Part shown: positions 45,174-53,344 of the stretch, piece after piece
Layout of the letters: the number at the start of each line of letters is the position of its first letter
Position numbering within the stretch: position 1 is the stretch's first letter
Source of the DNA: Cyclobacteriaceae bacterium
GTDB lineage: Bacteria; Bacteroidota; Bacteroidia; Cytophagales; Cyclobacteriaceae
Length of the DNA: 64,000 nucleotides
Assembly (NCBI GenBank): GCA_020436165.1
Contig: JAGQYI010000010.1
Location: 124,001-188,000 of the forward strand
Reading direction: 5' to 3'
Notes under the pieces: model-generated
Database searches by the model: none
What the model was told of the DNA's origin: nothing
What the model saw: the letters and a program-made list of their open reading frames with translations, nothing else
Position numbers and translations under genes: made by a program

Positions 45174-45821
45174 CTATTTTGTCAATGTGATAAGTTGATC
45201 ATAATATGAAAAATATCTTCCCTGATTATATTCTATACCTAAAAGGTTTGCAAGAATATCTTTGTTCAAAGCTTGTCCATTTTCGACATAGTCAACTACA
45301 TCATTAAAATATTTTTCATGACCTGACAATCTTAAAAGATAAAATGCAGCTACTAGCTGACAATTCTGATAGTAAAGTTTGGAATTAATAATATGATTAA
45401 GAGAATCAAATACCTCTTCAATTATATCTAGGTCAATATGTTCAACTATCATGTAAATTGATTCTAGAATCACGAGGCTATCCTCCTCTTCGTTATTGAT
45501 GAAACTCATACAACTATCATAAATTGAAGTTATATTCCATTTATTGGCTACAGCAATTAATTCAGAAACAAATAATTTATCATTATTGGTTAGATTGTTT
45601 TCAATAAAACCTTCAATTCTATCCAATTGAGATTGACTGAAATATTGATACCCATTTAAGAATTCAATGATTATAAGGTTGTCCTTCAAATCAAGTATAA
45701 ATTCAAGAAGTTCATCACTCAACTTCTCTATCTCAAATATTTCTTCAAGTGTATTATATGGTAATTCATACGAGGCATCAGTCAATTTTTGTTTAATGAA
45801 ATCCATTTCTTCTGTCTTCAT
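45174..45821 (-). CDS. Hypothetical helical (HEAT-like) protein
   Basis: 215 residues, acidic, without signal or membrane segment. It looks all-helical, built from units of about 35 residues with regularly spaced Leu/Ile (EEIFEIEKLSDELLEFILDL, LFVSELIAVANKWN, SLVILESIYMIVEHIDLDIIEEVFD), as in HEAT-like repeats. No family is recognised. Proteins of this kind occur as immunity or adaptor proteins in toxin-associated gene clusters, but no toxin is next to it. AT-rich codon use like the three genes beside it suggests acquisition. Its leader contains the 21-nt repeat shared with the next gene upstream. Confidence 0.6.
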   Translation of the reverse strand: MKTEEMDFIKQKLTDASYELPYNTLEEIFEIEKLSDELLEFILDLKDNLIIIEFLNGYQYFSQSQLDRIEGFIENNLTNNDKLFVSELIAVANKWNITSIYDSCMSFINNEEEDSLVILESIYMIVEHIDLDIIEEVFDSLNHIINSKLYYQNCQLVAAFYLLRLSGHEKYFNDVVDYVENGQALNKDILANLLGIEYNQGRYFSYYDQLITLTK

Positions 45822-45833
45822 TGGGTTTAAATA

Positions 45834-45854
45834 TTAACTCCTTGTTCACATGTG
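45834..45854 (-). repeat. 21-nt leader repeat, copy 1
   Basis: On the minus strand this is CACATGTGAACAAGGAGTTAA, 13 bases upstream of the ATG at 45821. Copy 2 (46242-46262) matches at 19 of 21 bases and sits at nearly the same distance from its own gene. Confidence 0.6.
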
Positions 45855-45908
45855 CTAATTGGTTTAAGGGCAATTAGTATTATACTTCATAGATTACTTA
45901 TACATATG

Positions 45909-46229
45909 TTAGACACCTGATTGTCTTCTTTTTAAGAAAAATTCATAAAAAAGAACTAATAGGTAGAAAGTAAAAACAGAAACTTGGAAAATAAAGCTTG
46001 CATACATATGCCCTGAAAGGGTTATAAAATTGCTTCTAAAAAGGCCTAACTGAGTCAAAATGGTTGACTCATCTTTTAAAGAAGACAAACTATCAATAAA
46101 GTGAAAAGCATGTATGAAGATTTCTTTTTGAGTAACATATTCATCCAAAAATGAAACGGCTAGAACAAATAATAAAATTATTTTTAATAAACTTCTATAC
46201 TTTGCCTTCCTAATTCTGAATTGTATCAT
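45909..46229 (-). CDS. Small two-helix membrane protein, unknown
   Basis: 106 residues. The basic N-terminus MIQFRIRKAKYRSLLK precedes TM1 (about 16-29). A short extracytoplasmic loop follows, then TM2 (about 77-96, YASFIFQVSVFTFYLLVLFYEF) and a basic tail. No family is recognised. It lies in the accessory stretch between the DAB locus and the M3 peptidase. Confidence 0.5.
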   Translation of the reverse strand: MIQFRIRKAKYRSLLKIILLFVLAVSFLDEYVTQKEIFIHAFHFIDSLSSLKDESTILTQLGLFRSNFITLSGHMYASFIFQVSVFTFYLLVLFYEFFLKRRQSGV

Positions 46230-46241
46230 TTATTTTATTAT

Positions 46242-46262
46242 TTAACTCCTTGTTAGCATGTG
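46242..46262 (-). repeat. 21-nt leader repeat, copy 2
   Basis: Minus strand CACATGCTAACAAGGAGTTAA, 13 bases upstream of the ATG at 46229. It shares AACAAGGAGTTAA with copy 1. Confidence 0.6.
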
Positions 46263-46335
46263 GGGGAATGGACTCTTTTGAGACATTTAAAGACAAATCC
46301 ATATTGCAACAAGTACACTAGTAATAAAAAATTTT

Positions 46336-46746
46336 TCAACTCCATTTAATACAACTTATAAACCACGTGTATCTGGAACAAACATTCTGTCCATTTAGAC
46401 TACCAGGTGTCCAACCAGTCATTGTTAGCAATTGCTTTATTATTTCGTCCTCACAGGCTTTGGGTAACTTGTGTTTTGAAAGTACAGCATCAATCACTTT
46501 TCCATCAGCGTCAATGATTAAGGTCATTGTTAATTTAGCTGTCAATTCTTCATCTTTTTTATGATACTTACTTAAGATGGGTGACAAGTATTTTGTTGAA
46601 TAGCTCAAAAGTGCTTTCGTTCCTCCATCATAAGTTGGGTTAATGTCAACTGTTTGGTAAACTTTCTCACAAGATTTAGTTTGTGCGAATGTCTGAATGC
46701 TTGATATAACGAGAACCACTAATAAAATCATTAATCTAATGCTCAT
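46336..46746 (-). CDS. Secreted stand-alone TonB C-terminal-like protein
   Basis: 136 residues. Signal peptide about 1-21 (ILLVVLVISSIQTFAQ). The rest (about 35-136) follows the TonB_C pattern: YQTVDINPTYDGGTKALLSY, LTMTLIIDADGKVIDAVLSK, EIIKQLLTMTGWTPGSLNGQNV. It lacks the membrane anchor and Pro-rich linker of a real energy transducer, so it cannot couple to ExbBD on its own. Four Cys (near 26, 97, 122 and 132) may form disulfides. Such isolated domains are common in Bacteroidetes and their role is unclear. It lies in the accessory cluster. Confidence 0.65.
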   Translation of the reverse strand: MSIRLMILLVVLVISSIQTFAQTKSCEKVYQTVDINPTYDGGTKALLSYSTKYLSPILSKYHKKDEELTAKLTMTLIIDADGKVIDAVLSKHKLPKACEDEIIKQLLTMTGWTPGSLNGQNVCSRYTWFISCIKWS

Positions 46747-46813
46747 TTCTTATTAGTAATAATTAAGAATATGATTTATATCCCTTTAAAATACGCACAA
46801 ATATTACTCCTAA

Positions 46814-46912
46814 CAAACTAATTTCTCCCCACTATCCGCAATTGAATATAGCTTCCTTGTTCTGGGGTAAGGAGCAGATTGTCTAATAGTCGAATAACTA
46901 AATTAAAGTTTT
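46814..46912 (-). pseudogene. Decayed RadC C-terminal tail, copy 1
   Basis: On the minus strand the frame reads VIRLLDNLLLTPEQGSY, then continues as SIADSGEKLV after a one-base deletion. This matches the end of RadC (LLDHLIIG...YYSFADEG) and the better-kept copy at 47257-47372. The upstream end runs into the stop of the 89-aa membrane protein gene. Clearly non-functional. Confidence 0.6.
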
Positions 46913-47167
46913 TAGTGAAATCCTTACAGCATAAATTAATGTGATGATTGAAAATGATATGAAGAATATCATACTCCCCATACTCCCTAAAACATTGAAT
47001 ACTAATATCTGGAAAGCATTAAGAATTTCTCCTCGAAAACTCAGTCCTTTAGTTAGTCTACTGATTGAATATTCCACTCCATAGACAAGATATGTATAGG
47101 AGACGAAAGTGAAGTAAAAGACTAAAATCCAACTCACTATTATATAACTAATCTTAGATCTCTTCAT
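46898..47167 (-). CDS. Small two-helix membrane protein, unknown
   Basis: 89 residues. TM1 is about 7-30 (YIIVSWILVFYFTFVSYTYLVYG) and TM2 about 55-82 (VLGSMGSMIFFISFSIITLIYAV). The loop between them is basic. No family is recognised. Its stop codon lies inside or directly beside a decayed RadC tail, and another RadC tail lies upstream, so the gene looks inserted between duplicated remnants. Confidence 0.45.
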   Translation of the reverse strand: MKRSKISYIIVSWILVFYFTFVSYTYLVYGVEYSISRLTKGLSFRGEILNAFQILVFNVLGSMGSMIFFISFSIITLIYAVRISLKTLI

Positions 47168-47256
47168 TAATTATGTTATTCATATGTATACTGGAATGGT
47201 GCTTTCTTTCTAAGGTTAAAGTAGTGAAATTAAATGAACTGGAGGGTTATTATGAA

Positions 47257-47372
47257 GTAGGTTATTAAATTCTTCCCACTATCAGCAAACGAGTAATAGC
47301 TCCCTTCTTCAGAGCAAATAATTAAATGGTCTAGTAGTCGAATGGAGATTAACTCTGAAGCTTGCTTAATTG
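47257..47372 (-). pseudogene. Decayed RadC C-terminal tail, copy 2
   Basis: Minus-strand translation gives TIKQASELISIRLLDHLII followed by CSEEGSYYSFADSGKN, the C-terminal signature of RadC (JAB-domain) proteins. No catalytic HxH...D segment and no start precede it, so only the last 40 or so codons remain. It lies in the 326-base space before the M3 peptidase gene; I see nothing else in that space. Confidence 0.65.
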
Positions 47373-47493
47373 TAGATGTTAGCAATCTGTTTTTTAATAA
47401 ATTTAACTTTTACCGCCCATCATCTTTCTTACAAATTTCTAAACTAGAGCCCATTCCTTTCGTACCTTGGTACTATCAAAAACTACCATTCAA

Positions 47494-49602
47494 ATGAAAA
47501 CGCAATATGTCCTTATTCTATTTTTTATTGGCTCCTTGTTTGGATGCCAGAAGGGTACTCAAACCAATGATGAACAAATGAATGAAAACCCCTTGCTTTC
47601 AACATGGAACACTCCGTTTGGTGTTCCTCCTTTTGATCAAATAAAAGACAGCGACTATCTACCAGCCTTTAAAGAGGCCATGGCAGAGCATAAGAAAGAA
47701 GTGGATGCCATCATAAACAACAAAGAAGAACCCACATTCGATAATGTGATTCTTGCCTTGGAGAGAAGTGGCGATCTACTGGTTAGAATATCCAATGTTT
47801 TTTATGCGGTTAATAGCGCTAATTCCACAGACTCAACCCGTGAAATAGCTAAGATCATTGCTCCGGAGCTTTCTTCACATTATGACGACATTAACCTGAG
47901 TGAGGAATTGTTTGCAAAAGTGAAAGCCGTTTATGATCATAAGGATCATTTTGAGCTGAACCCTGAACAAAAGAAGCTGCTGGAAGAAACCTACAAAGGT
48001 TTTGTAAGGTCAGGTGTAAACCTTCAAGGTGAGCCCAAAATGAGGCTACGCAAGATAAATAGTGAGCTGGCGGAGCTTTCTCAGAAATTCGGACAAAACG
48101 TGCTGGCCGAAACCAACAGTTTTAAATTAACTGTTACCGATAAAAAGGATTTGGGCAATTTACCCGAAAGCCTGGTGGCCGCAGCGGCTGAACGTAGTGG
48201 AAAAGAAGGCGAGTGGATGTTTAATCTAACCCGTCCAAGTATTAATCCATTTTTACAATACTCTCCTAACCGTGAAATGCGCAAGAAGCTGTTTATGGGT
48301 TATGCTTTGCGTGGCAATAACGACAACGAATATGACAACAAAGCGATAGCCGCAAAGATGGCGGCTCTTCGAGCAGAAAGGGCACAACTTCTGGGCTACA
48401 AAACCCATGCAGATTACATTCTGGCAGATAACATGGCAGAGAATCCAAAGAATGTGTATAACCTTTTGGATAAGGTGTGGAGTCCGGCATTGAACAAGGC
48501 CAAAGAAGAAAAGGCAGAATACGAAGAAATGATGCACGCAGATGGCGTTCAAGGTGAGTTGCAGGGTTGGGACTGGCGTTATTATTCAGAAAAGGTGCGT
48601 GAGGCAAAATACAACTTCAATGAAGATGAAATGAAGCCGTACTTTGAAGTGAATGCGGTTAGAAATGGAGTCTTTGCTTTGGCCAATAAACTATTCGGTT
48701 TAACATTTGAAGAGTTAAAAGATGCTCCCAAATGGCATCCTGACCAACAAGTGTATGAGGTTAAGGAAGCTGATGGCTCCCATCTTGGAGTAGTTTATAT
48801 GGATTTCTTTACTCGCGACAGCAAAGAGTTTGGCGCGTGGATGAACGATTTAATACCACAATCTGATGATGGCAAATGGGTGGCACCTGTGGTTACAACT
48901 AACTTTAATTTTCCTCCTCCCACAAAAGATTCTCCTTCGCTACTGACTTTTGATGAAGCCCAAACACTTTTTCATGAATTTGGCCATGCGTTGCACGGGT
49001 TGCTTTCTCACGTTACCTATGCTTCGCTTTCTGGCACCAATGTTCCAAGAGATTTTGTGGAGTTTCCCTCGCAGGTAATGGAAAACTGGATGGCTGAGCC
49101 AGAGGTGTTGAAACTCTATGCTAAGAATTACAAAACCGGAGAGATAATACCGGATGATTATATCAAGAAAATAAATGCATCTGCCAAGTTTGATCAGGGC
49201 TTTGCGACTGTAGAATACATGGCCGCCAGCTACCTGGACATGGATTGGCACACGTTGCAAGACACCATCCCGCAGCAAAATGTGAATGGGTTTGAAAAGG
49301 CAGGTATGGATCGAATTGGGTTGATCGAGCAAATTATTCCGCGGTACAGAACCACCTATTTCAACCATATTTTCAGTGGAGGGTATTCGGCAGGCTATTA
49401 CAGTTATTTGTGGTCGGAGGTGTTGGATGCCGATGCGTTTGAAACCTTTAAAGAAGCGGGTATTTTCGATCAGGAAACTGCCCAACGTTATCGACATATG
49501 TTGAGCCAGGGCGGCACCCGACCAGGCATGGAGCTATACGTTGAGTTCAGAGGGCATGAGCCTGATATTCAACCATTACTGGAAAGAAGAGGACTGGAGT
49601 AG
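47494..49602 (+). CDS. dcp: M3-family metallopeptidase lipoprotein (peptidyl-dipeptidase Dcp type)
   Basis: 702 residues from ATG at 47494 (MKTQYVLILFFIGSLFGC). The in-frame TTG at 47467 lies in a TACCTTGG -7-like box and is rejected. Lipid-Cys is at residue 18. The mature enzyme is the all-helical M3 fold with zinc motif HEFGH at 494-498 and third ligand Glu in FVEFPSQVMENW. The C-terminal Tyr/His substrate loop (FSGGYSAGYYSYLWSEV) is present. Dcp removes C-terminal dipeptides from peptides. Lipidation places this copy in the periplasm, unlike cytoplasmic E. coli Dcp. Confidence 0.93.
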   Translation: MKTQYVLILFFIGSLFGCQKGTQTNDEQMNENPLLSTWNTPFGVPPFDQIKDSDYLPAFKEAMAEHKKEVDAIINNKEEPTFDNVILALERSGDLLVRISNVFYAVNSANSTDSTREIAKIIAPELSSHYDDINLSEELFAKVKAVYDHKDHFELNPEQKKLLEETYKGFVRSGVNLQGEPKMRLRKINSELAELSQKFGQNVLAETNSFKLTVTDKKDLGNLPESLVAAAAERSGKEGEWMFNLTRPSINPFLQYSPNREMRKKLFMGYALRGNNDNEYDNKAIAAKMAALRAERAQLLGYKTHADYILADNMAENPKNVYNLLDKVWSPALNKAKEEKAEYEEMMHADGVQGELQGWDWRYYSEKVREAKYNFNEDEMKPYFEVNAVRNGVFALANKLFGLTFEELKDAPKWHPDQQVYEVKEADGSHLGVVYMDFFTRDSKEFGAWMNDLIPQSDDGKWVAPVVTTNFNFPPPTKDSPSLLTFDEAQTLFHEFGHALHGLLSHVTYASLSGTNVPRDFVEFPSQVMENWMAEPEVLKLYAKNYKTGEIIPDDYIKKINASAKFDQGFATVEYMAASYLDMDWHTLQDTIPQQNVNGFEKAGMDRIGLIEQIIPRYRTTYFNHIFSGGYSAGYYSYLWSEVLDADAFETFKEAGIFDQETAQRYRHMLSQGGTRPGMELYVEFRGHEPDIQPLLERRGLE

Positions 49603-49629
49603 ATCATTGTCCAACATTGGTTACAGCTT

Positions 49630-50445
49630 TTAGGTTGTAGCCAATGTTAGCATGAAGAGTATAAACTTAAAAATTGCAAGAGAGACAAACCAGAAAACAA
49701 AGGTATATGCAGTAATAAGGATAGATTTAAACCAGTTTTTTTGGTAGAAGTTTTTAGCACTGGCATATATAAATGCTAAGACTATCGTAATAATTAAGAG
49801 TTGCGGTATCATTTCAGCAATGGACACATTCAATAGCATAGTTATTCCATTATAGATTAAAGGAATAAATGCAAAAAGGAACATAAAACCTGCGTACAGA
49901 TGAATTGTGTAAACCAGGTGTTCTACATAATACGGACGTTTCTTAAAAAGTAGCATGTACATAAACAAAGCCAATATAGGTACATTCACAAAAATTATGG
50001 TCTTTGCATAATACTCTGATTTATTGTCATAAACGTTTTGATAGGTTTTAAGATCCAACCCGTTCTTTTCTATTTTTTTATTTACCAATGACTGGGCAAA
50101 TTCCTGATAGGGAGAGTAATGAAGTTGTGCAGATAGATTGGGGTTGAAATCGTTTAAGGCAGGCAGCAAAAAGTAGAAAATATTGGCGATAAAGAACATC
50201 CCAATAGGCCTCATATAAAGAACCCTTCTTCCTCGGATATATTCGGATGAAAGAAAACCCGGTTTCCTAAAAAGCAGCCAAAAGCTGTTCAAGAACTTGT
50301 TATCTACAAAGGTTAGCGCCTGAAAAAAGTCTCCAAGTGCTCGTTTTATGGAGAAATCTTTAGGTTCTACAACTCGCTCGCCACAGGAATAGCAATATTT
50401 TCCTTTTAAGGGTTCTTTACAACTCAAACATTGTTTTTGTTTCAT
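49630..50445 (-). CDS. DUF3667 membrane protein with N-terminal zinc ribbon
   Basis: 271 residues. The N-terminal CLSCKEPLKGKYCYSCGE (residues 5-22) is a short zinc ribbon. The conserved DUF3667 block FVDNKFLNSFWLLFRKPGFLSSEYIRGRRVLYMRPIGMFF comes next, then about five membrane helices with VEHLVYTIHLYAG in the middle. Function is unknown; the family is common in Bacteroidetes. It stands alone between dcp and the TAXI operon, both pointing away from or into it. Confidence 0.85.
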   Translation of the reverse strand: MKQKQCLSCKEPLKGKYCYSCGERVVEPKDFSIKRALGDFFQALTFVDNKFLNSFWLLFRKPGFLSSEYIRGRRVLYMRPIGMFFIANIFYFLLPALNDFNPNLSAQLHYSPYQEFAQSLVNKKIEKNGLDLKTYQNVYDNKSEYYAKTIIFVNVPILALFMYMLLFKKRPYYVEHLVYTIHLYAGFMFLFAFIPLIYNGITMLLNVSIAEMIPQLLIITIVLAFIYASAKNFYQKNWFKSILITAYTFVFWFVSLAIFKFILFMLTLATT

Positions 50446-50632
50446 AATGTATTAGCCCGGCAATAAGTTACCAATATATTAATCTTGTGCGACATAATTA
50501 TTCTTTTGTCATTTGAATCCCATCATTAATTAAGATAGACTATTAGGTAAGAACAAATGATATGGAGGCAAGAAAATGCTAAGAGTTAGGTTGGTGTTTT
50601 TTTAAGATTTAATTCAATCTTATCTTTAAGAT

Positions 50633-51925
50633 ATGATTGACGAATTCATCAACCGTAATGCACGTGTACTTATTACGCTGTTCATATCAATTCTGTTGAT
50701 TGTAATTACAGGCTATTGGTACTACACCAATGTTATCTCAAAAAAAACAATCATTACAGTTGCAGCAGGTAATGAAAATTCTGAGAGCTATAAAATTATG
50801 AAGGCGCTTGAAACGGTGGTAGATAGTGGGACATACGATTTTGAGATCAAGGTGATTCGAACAAATGGTTCGGTTGAGAATCGACAATTGCTCAAAGACA
50901 ACCTGGTGCAAATGGCCACATTGCAGGCAGATCTTCCGGTTGAAAAGAATGTACGACTGGTGGCCAATTTGTACGAAGAGGTTTTTCACCTTATTTTCAA
51001 AGACTCTTCGAAAATAAGTTCTATTGAAGAACTGGCGGGTTATAAGATTGCTTTGCTAACCAGGGTAAGTGGAGAAAGTTCTTCGTTCGATAATTTAAGG
51101 TCACATTTTGAACTGAAAAGTAAGATATTTTCTACACTCAATACTACCTGGGGTTCATCAACATGGTTGTTTAATCATGGAGATATTGATGCAATTTTTA
51201 GAGTAGCCGAACCCAATAACGAACAGATACGGAATTTTATAAATAACAGTAAAAGAAAGGGCATTAAAAGTGAAACTATAACGCAGGCCCAGGCCATTTC
51301 ACTCAAGTTTCCAATGTACCATAAAACCATAATTCCTCGAGGGTCGTACAGTGGCATTCCTCCCAATCCTTCAACAGATGTTGAAACGCTTGGAGTAGAT
51401 AAACTTTTGGTGGCAACCGAAGAAACACCTGCTCATGCAATCACTGCTATTGTAAACATTTTGCTCAATCAAAAGCGGGAATTGATAAAAACAAGTAAGG
51501 TTGCAGGACTAACAAAAGTGCCTTCTGAGGCAGCGCTTATTCCCTGGCATCGGGGTTTGGAAGATTATGTAAACAAAGAAAAACCATCGTTTATACAGCA
51601 AAATGCAGAGTTTTTGGCATTTATTCTTTCCATTTTTTTATTACTTGGCTCAAATATTATCCGAATTATCAACAGGTCTAAGCACCAAAAGATAAATGCT
51701 TACAACGAACAACTTCTTTCAATTAAAATTAATGTTGAACAGACCAGCGACTTAAATGAATTGCTGAAGCTAAGAGAAGAGCATAACGCTTTGGTAAACC
51801 AGATCGTGAAAGATGCTGTAAATGGGAAAATATCAAGTGATGGATTTGAGTTTTTTGCTTTTGGATGGGACTCGGTAACAGGTCTTATTAACGATAAAGA
51901 AAACAGATTAAGAAATGGTTTCTAG
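50633..51925 (+). CDS. TAXI-family (TRAP-type) binding protein tethered at both ends
   Basis: 430 residues. TM1 (about 12-31) anchors a periplasmic TAXI-like domain (about 40-315): ITVAAGNENSESYKIMKAL, ATLQADLPVEKNVRLVANLYEEVFHLI, GYKIALLTRVSGESSSFDN, LFNHGDIDAIFRVAEPNN. Unusually, a second TM (about 327-345) and an 85-residue cytoplasmic coiled-coil-rich tail follow. No TRAP permease (DctM/fused DctQM) is nearby, so it probably senses a ligand rather than delivering it. It overlaps the Cache receptor gene by 11 bases. A TATCTTTA near -7 box lies about 15 bases upstream. Confidence 0.78.
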   Translation: MIDEFINRNARVLITLFISILLIVITGYWYYTNVISKKTIITVAAGNENSESYKIMKALETVVDSGTYDFEIKVIRTNGSVENRQLLKDNLVQMATLQADLPVEKNVRLVANLYEEVFHLIFKDSSKISSIEELAGYKIALLTRVSGESSSFDNLRSHFELKSKIFSTLNTTWGSSTWLFNHGDIDAIFRVAEPNNEQIRNFINNSKRKGIKSETITQAQAISLKFPMYHKTIIPRGSYSGIPPNPSTDVETLGVDKLLVATEETPAHAITAIVNILLNQKRELIKTSKVAGLTKVPSEAALIPWHRGLEDYVNKEKPSFIQQNAEFLAFILSIFLLLGSNIIRIINRSKHQKINAYNEQLLSIKINVEQTSDLNELLKLREEHNALVNQIVKDAVNGKISSDGFEFFAFGWDSVTGLINDKENRLRNGF

Positions 51926-53279
51926 GGTTCCAAATTGGATATTTCTTGTAGCTTCTGTGTTAATTGTTGCTGTAGTTGTAGGTTTTTTAAGTTACAAACA
52001 ACAGGTGGAGGCATCCATCAACATTGTTAAGGAGAATTTAAGGCTAAACCATCAACTAAGCAGGCAGGCCATAGTAGTATCGCTAGAAACTGCAAAAATT
52101 GAAACTCAGTTGCTGGCAGAAAACCCGGTTGTTATAGATTTTGCATCCAATGATCAGGGAAATGGTACAATTACTCAAAGTGAATTGCAAAAGTTCAATG
52201 AATGGGCAGTGGAATGCAAACAGCATTTTGATTTTTATGATTTACTGGTAATCAATACTGAAGGAGATGTGATTTTTACTGTAGCAAAAGAGAGCGACCT
52301 GGGAACAAATTTGCTAAATGGCAAATTCAAAGACAGCGGACTGGGTAATTTATTCAGATCTGTTCGTGAGTCAAAAGAGTTCATGGGATCAGAGTTTTCG
52401 GTCTATGCGCCCAGCAATGGTGAACTGGCAGGTTTTCTTGGCGCTCCAATTTTATTAAATGACAAATTGATTGGGGTATTAGCTATTCAAATCCCTACCT
52501 CCTTTATTAAACTTAATATTGGTGTTCACCTAAAGGGGATAAGCGATTACATGGTTACCACACATTATATTTTTCAATACAAGGGTTCTTTCAGGCCACT
52601 TTTAGATACAGAAAAAAGGAAATATGAAAATCAATCAACGGTTATCATCAATGATTCGCTCTTTCATTATACACCTTTTAAGATAGAAAATCTGTCTTGG
52701 GGAATTTTATCGATAGCTCCACCCGTGGTTATTGAAAATAATATACATTGGCTGCCTGTTTTTTATCATGTATTGGTGGCTGTACTTATTGTGCTCATTG
52801 TTGGTGTCTCTTTGATTTTTTGGTTGTTCGATCGAAATAAAAAATGGCTCTACGCTGAAGATGATATTATTTTGGTTCAAAATACCTGGAAGCAGTTTTC
52901 AAAGTTGAAAAAACAATTTGGTCAGGATTTCTACTATCGTGTAAAAAATAAGATCAATCTAAACCTGGTGGAAGGAGAGAAAAGCATAGGGGAAATTGGT
53001 AAATATATTGAGAAAGAAATATGGGATGTTGTTGACCATTTGGATGACGAAAAAAATATAAAAAGCAAAGCAGAATCGTGGGCAACGGCTTGTGTTTTAA
53101 AAGGCATAAACGATTCCACGGTTTTAAAACTACCTGCGCTTTATTTGGAGTCGTATGAAGATGAATTGGGACGCACATTGCCGTTTAGAGCTAAATTGTC
53201 TTGGAGCAAGGTATTGAATACCATGGCTAAAAGTACGGCCCAGAAAATAAAGCTCAATAAGAACAAAATGCGTTCTTAG
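51915..53279 (+). CDS. Membrane Cache receptor with cytoplasmic globin-like domain
   Basis: 454 residues. TM1 is about 8-26. An extracytoplasmic Cache-like sensor covers about 35-270 (LLVINTEGDVIFTVAKESDLGTNLL, GFLGAPILLNDKLIGVLAIQI). TM2 is about 281-304, and the cytoplasmic part runs 310-454. The cytoplasmic part aligns by eye with bacterial globins: ILVQNTWKQF, FGQDFYYRV, HLDDEKNI, CVLKGIND, PALYLESYEDELG, KLSWSKVL. In that alignment Cys393 stands where the proximal heme His normally is. No kinase, cyclase or methyl-accepting segment is present. It is coupled to the TAXI gene. Output is unknown. Confidence 0.65.
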   Translation: MVSRVPNWIFLVASVLIVAVVVGFLSYKQQVEASINIVKENLRLNHQLSRQAIVVSLETAKIETQLLAENPVVIDFASNDQGNGTITQSELQKFNEWAVECKQHFDFYDLLVINTEGDVIFTVAKESDLGTNLLNGKFKDSGLGNLFRSVRESKEFMGSEFSVYAPSNGELAGFLGAPILLNDKLIGVLAIQIPTSFIKLNIGVHLKGISDYMVTTHYIFQYKGSFRPLLDTEKRKYENQSTVIINDSLFHYTPFKIENLSWGILSIAPPVVIENNIHWLPVFYHVLVAVLIVLIVGVSLIFWLFDRNKKWLYAEDDIILVQNTWKQFSKLKKQFGQDFYYRVKNKINLNLVEGEKSIGEIGKYIEKEIWDVVDHLDDEKNIKSKAESWATACVLKGINDSTVLKLPALYLESYEDELGRTLPFRAKLSWSKVLNTMAKSTAQKIKLNKNKMRS

Positions 53280-53344
53280 TATGGAGTTTTGTCTTAAGTT
53301 GTAAGCTATTGAAAGTATTAATAGGAACGAATACAACTACTTTT

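Noticed and set aside
45012-47460. Toxin-immunity locus or defence island
   Set aside because: Small orphan genes and a HEAT-like protein suggest it, but no toxin, nuclease or defence domain can be recognised.
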